DNA from: JACVRW01 sp963837445
GTDB taxonomy: Bacteria; Actinomycetota; Thermoleophilia; Solirubrobacterales; Thermoleophilaceae
Assembly (NCBI GenBank): GCA_963837445.1
Contig: CAWINK010000022.1
Span: 496,001-560,000, forward strand
DNA length: 64,000 bases
Direction: 5' to 3'
The notes under the pieces are model-generated. The model searched no databases, was not told the DNA's origin, and saw only the letters and a program-made list of their open reading frames with translations. A program made the translations under genes and the position numbers. Positions 61,446 to 64,000 of this stretch are shown in pieces (positions within the stretch are counted from its first letter, which is position 1; each line of letters begins with the position of its first letter).

Positions 61446-62375
61446 ATGCTCGAGCTCCGACGTCTGCGCCTCCTCCGCGAGCTGCACCTGCGCGGAACGA
61501 TCGCCGCGGTGGCGGACGCCCTCCAGTTCACGCCCTCGGCCGTCTCGCAGCAGCTCGCGATGCTCGAGCGCGAGGCCGGCCTCCCGCTGATCGAGCGCGC
61601 CGGACGCGGCGTGCGTCTCACCGATGCGGCGCTCGTCCTGGTGGACCACGCGGAGGCGCTGCTGGAGCGCACGGCCCTGGCGGAGGCCGATCTTGCGGCG
61701 GCGGCGGGAACGGTGGCCGGCCGCGGCCGCATCGCTGGTTTCGAGTCCGTGGCGTTGTGCCTCGCGCTTCCGGCAATGGAGTCGCTCGCCCGCGAGGCGC
61801 CGGGACTGCGCTGCGAGCTCCTGGAATTGGAGCCCGAGGAGGCCCTGCCCGCGCTCGCGCTCGGAGACATCGACCTCGTGCTCGCGGACGAATGGCAGCA
61901 CCAGCCCCAGCGGCTGCCCGCGGGCGTGGAGCGCCACGCCCTGCTCAGCGATCCGGTGCGGCTCGTGCTGCCCGCCAGGCATCCGGCCACTCGCCGGCAT
62001 CCCGAAGCCGTGCCGCTCGCCGAGCTTGCCGGCGAGGCGTGGACCACCGGCCACGCCGGCCTGGGCTGGGACGAGATGACACGCCGCACGTGCCAGGAGC
62101 TCGGGGGGTTCGAGCCCGACGTACGCCACCGGACCAATGACGCGGGAATCAGCCTCGCGGTCGTGGCCCGCGGATTCGCAGTGGCGATGCTGCCGGACCT
62201 CGCCCTGCAGGGCAAGCACCCGGGCATAACGCTGCGCGACATCGCCGAGGGGCCGATCAACCGGGCGATCTTCGCCGCCACGCGCGCCACGGACGGGGCG
62301 CGGCCGTCAACGCAGGCGTTGCTGGCGGCCGTGCGGGAAGCCGTCGCGCCGCTACGCAGTGGCTACGGCGTCTGA
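61446..62375 (+). CDS. LysR-type transcriptional regulator
   Basis: Protein of 309 aa. The N-terminal HTH reads LRRLRLLRELHLRGTIAAVADALQFTPSAVSQQLAMLEREAGLPLIERAGRGVRLT, the standard LysR DNA-binding domain. The effector-binding domain follows (GRIAGFESVALCLALPAM, LALGDIDLVLADEW, VARGFAVAMLPDLAL). It is divergent from the EamA transporter/SDR pair across a 74-bp gap and probably controls that unit and itself. Inducer unknown. Its last 13 bp overlap the convergent patatin-like gene. Confidence 0.92.
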   Translation: MLELRRLRLLRELHLRGTIAAVADALQFTPSAVSQQLAMLEREAGLPLIERAGRGVRLTDAALVLVDHAEALLERTALAEADLAAAAGTVAGRGRIAGFESVALCLALPAMESLAREAPGLRCELLELEPEEALPALALGDIDLVLADEWQHQPQRLPAGVERHALLSDPVRLVLPARHPATRRHPEAVPLAELAGEAWTTGHAGLGWDEMTRRTCQELGGFEPDVRHRTNDAGISLAVVARGFAVAMLPDLALQGKHPGITLRDIAEGPINRAIFAATRATDGARPSTQALLAAVREAVAPLRSGYGV

Positions 62376-63925
62376 CGCGGCGTCATCCCACCCGGGCGCC
62401 ACAGGCGCGAGGCAACCCCGATGAGGGCGTTGAGAGTGTTGACGTCGTCGTGTCGCTGCCAATCATCCTGTTCGCCCGGGTCGCCCCCCGGTGCCACCGG
62501 GATCGCGTCATGAGCGCTGTCCATGGCCTTCATGGCATGCTGCGCGCCGCAGTACCCGAGCATCCTGTAGGCCTCGAACTTCTGGTCCGTGAAGAGCTGG
62601 TCGAGCGTCGAGTGGTGAGGGAACTCCGGGTCTTCCTGCTTGAGGGCGTGAACGTCCCAGGGGAGCTTCGCGGTCATAACCGTCGGGACGTACACGATCG
62701 TCCCCATAACCGCTGGGTGTGAGCGCGTGTACTTCAGCGTCCCCGTCGCGCACGACCTCCGCGCGATGCCCTTCTTGTTCTCGCGAACCTTCGCAAGCTC
62801 GTCGTCCGAGAACTCGATCTCGACGCCAAGCTCGCTGCGTGCGAGGGCGATGGCGTCACCCAGTTGGGCGAGCGGCTTACCGCCGCTCGCGTCGAAGCAG
62901 TAGATCGATCGGCACCCCCGGCGCAGCAGCTCAACAAGCCCAAGGTTCTCGTAGTGGCCACCGTCAGTCACGTACAGGAACTTGTCGTTGACGGAGTTCC
63001 ACCCCAATAGCTCCTTCACGAGGTAGATCGGCGTGGGGCGCGGCATCGTGGATGGGGTCTTCCTCTTTGCTCGGCTCACCGCCTGGCCCCGGCGCCCCTG
63101 CTCAAACCATGACGGGTTCAGCGCCGCCCGGCCCTGCTCGGGAAAGCCTTGCGCGACGCCGCGCCACAGCGCGCTTCGCATCCTCACAAACGACTCCATG
63201 CGCCGTGGGTTCGGCACCCAGACTCCCAATCGAACATTCGCCATGGCCATCAGGAACCGGATGCTGGGGCGCGTCAGCTTGCCCATCGATGGTGACACCG
63301 CTGCGCCGGACATCGCGACGGCCGCTGGGAGAGTGAAATCGCGCTGTCGACCCTTCGGCAGCTTGGTCTCGAAGAATTGCGTCTCCACACCGCCAACCAG
63401 TGGTCCACCCATCTCGGCTGCGGTGAATGTGAAGCTCGTCACGCCCCGCCCGGGTGGGGCCGCCCCGGGGTCCGAGACGTTCGCTGCCGCGCACACGATC
63501 AGCGTCGGCCACTGCCGATCCTCGAACGGGGGACTGTTGGGGCGAACGTGCGTCTGTGACATCGGCACGAGCTCGCCCTCGACCCGCGCTTCCGCGCTGC
63601 CGGCCGGAGGATCGCCGGGCCGCACCACGCGGCGCAGTGCAAACGCCGTACAAAGCCGCCGTCGGTAGAAGGGGTGAAGCGACCAGGAGTTGAGGTCGCC
63701 GTAGAACATGAACACCAGCAGGACCACGAGTGCCACGGCGGGGATCCCCCACTGCAGGTATGTGTCAGTGGCCTCCACCTGAGCCATGGTCGACGCTATG
63801 AGGATCGCCAGGATGATGAACGGCCCGAGCACGGCGGTCGCGAGATAGATGACCGCCAGCCTTGCTCGTGGCGCGAGCTTCCCCAGCGGGCGGATCAGTC
63901 CCGGGTGAGCGCTGCGGTAGTAGCG
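62363..63925 (-). CDS. C-terminal part of a patatin-like membrane phospholipase
   Basis: From GTG 63832 the frame gives 489 aa; coding character continues to about 63920 (LIRPLGKLAPRARLAV). Two TM helices come first (AVLGPFIILAILIASTMAQ and GIPAVALVVLLVFMF), then SWSLHPFYRRRL, VAMSGAAVSPSMG and the C-terminal patatin signature YVTDGGHYENLGLVELLRRGC with the dyad Asp-Gly, then SIYCFDASGG. Full-length relatives carry the GXSXG nucleophile in an N-terminal patatin part before the TM helices. It is not seen here, and upstream of about 63925 the frame turns Arg-rich and non-coding in codon use. So it is truncated or rearranged at its 5' end. Confidence 0.65.
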   Translation of the reverse strand, partial: RYYRSAHPGLIRPLGKLAPRARLAVIYLATAVLGPFIILAILIASTMAQVEATDTYLQWGIPAVALVVLLVFMFYGDLNSWSLHPFYRRRLCTAFALRRVVRPGDPPAGSAEARVEGELVPMSQTHVRPNSPPFEDRQWPTLIVCAAANVSDPGAAPPGRGVTSFTFTAAEMGGPLVGGVETQFFETKLPKGRQRDFTLPAAVAMSGAAVSPSMGKLTRPSIRFLMAMANVRLGVWVPNPRRMESFVRMRSALWRGVAQGFPEQGRAALNPSWFEQGRRGQAVSRAKRKTPSTMPRPTPIYLVKELLGWNSVNDKFLYVTDGGHYENLGLVELLRRGCRSIYCFDASGGKPLAQLGDAIALARSELGVEIEFSDDELAKVRENKKGIARRSCATGTLKYTRSHPAVMGTIVYVPTVMTAKLPWDVHALKQEDPEFPHHSTLDQLFTDQKFEAYRMLGYCGAQHAMKAMDSAHDAIPVAPGGDPGEQDDWQRHDDVNTLNALIGVASRLWRPGGMTPRQTP

Positions 63926-63945
63926 ACTTTGTGGAGAATGGCAAG

Positions 63946-64000
63946 ATGCCGACCGTCGCTGACGTCGAGCGGATCGCCGCGCTCGGCGACCCGGTCTCGC
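63946..64000 (+). CDS. Start of an unidentified CDS cut by the right edge
   Basis: Only 18 codons: MPTVADVERIAALGDPVS. ATG 63946 has a GGAG ribosome site at 63933-63936, and every third base is G or C except one, unlike the opposite strand here. The N-terminus resembles actinobacterial proteins that open with a VADVERIAAL-DPV pattern, of unknown function. It is too short to name. Confidence 0.45.
   Translation, partial: MPTVADVERIAALGDPVS

Noticed and set aside
1..64000. CRISPR array, rRNA operon, complete insertion sequence
   Set aside because: No regularly spaced repeats, no rRNA-like sequence and no transposase found on either strand.

Overview
The window looks like chromosomal DNA of a high-GC actinobacterium. 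GC is about 70% with strong GC3, GTG/TTG starts are common, and many genes are coupled by 4-base ATGA/GTGA overlaps. The gene mix (biotin genes, rubredoxin, PadR and SARP-like regulators, secreted hydrolases, RsbA-like MEDS/kinase protein, Rrf2, many acyl-CoA and alcohol/aldehyde enzymes) fits a Thermoleophilia/Solirubrobacterales soil bacterium. That placement is inference; no rRNA is present. Many otherwise intact genes carry single-base frameshifts with a good reading frame on both sides, so the sequence is probably an unpolished long-read draft. I annotate such genes across the shift and say so.

Layout. 1-5.8 kb: carotenoid oxygenase (cut by the left edge) divergent from a PadR regulator, a metallo-beta-lactamase-fold hydrolase, a lytic transglycosylase and a secreted lipase-like hydrolase. 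5.9-11.3 kb: plsC and glpK, then a tightly overlapping unit (biotin carrier, enoyl-CoA hydratase, RlmA-like methyltransferase), a flavin oxidoreductase and an SRPBCC protein. 11.4-14.9 kb: bioB-bioF-bioD and a PGPGW membrane protein; bioA lies apart at 25.0 kb. 14.9-25 kb: S15 hydrolase, acyl-CoA synthetase, DUF4242 protein, BTAD regulator, FAD oxidase, membrane spermidine-synthase-like protein, and a heavily frameshifted second copy of the secreted hydrolase. 25-37.4 kb: bioA, subtilase, rubredoxin, Nudix, RTX-like repeat protein, and a catabolic cluster (epimerase, Fe-alcohol dehydrogenase, SCP2, thioesterase, Zn-dehydrogenase, ketopentenoate-hydratase-like, aldehyde dehydrogenase), then a PQQ-type sugar dehydrogenase and tRNA-Pro(CGG). 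37.6-45 kb: stress regulator, ECF sigma factor, Nif3, long-chain acyl-CoA synthetase, HisC-like aminotransferase.

45.0-52.1 kb is the accessory region. It opens with about 1.3 kb of very AT-rich, low-complexity sequence with no genes, whose first 380 bases almost lack C. It abuts a 5'-truncated reading frame at about 46.3 kb. Then comes a lower-GC island with two divergent units sharing a 161-bp intergenic region. The leftward unit has a short ORF, a sigma-70-like protein, a protein joining an anti-sigma zinc motif to a MazF/PemK-like domain, and two tiny ORFs, and it faces a zinc-ribbon/ImmA-IrrE metallopeptidase. The rightward unit encodes a ubiquitin-like protein ending in Gly-Gly-Val, a JAB/JAMM isopeptidase and an E1/ThiF-like adenylyltransferase, translationally coupled, with no E2. 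This is the best candidate for an undescribed conflict or regulated protein-conjugation system.

52-64 kb returns to core-like genes: patatin, D-Ala-D-Ala carboxypeptidase, ligA, surE, truA, a SAM methyltransferase, an Rrf2 regulator, an SDR/EamA pair divergent from a LysR regulator, and the C-terminal part of a patatin-like membrane protein near the right edge.
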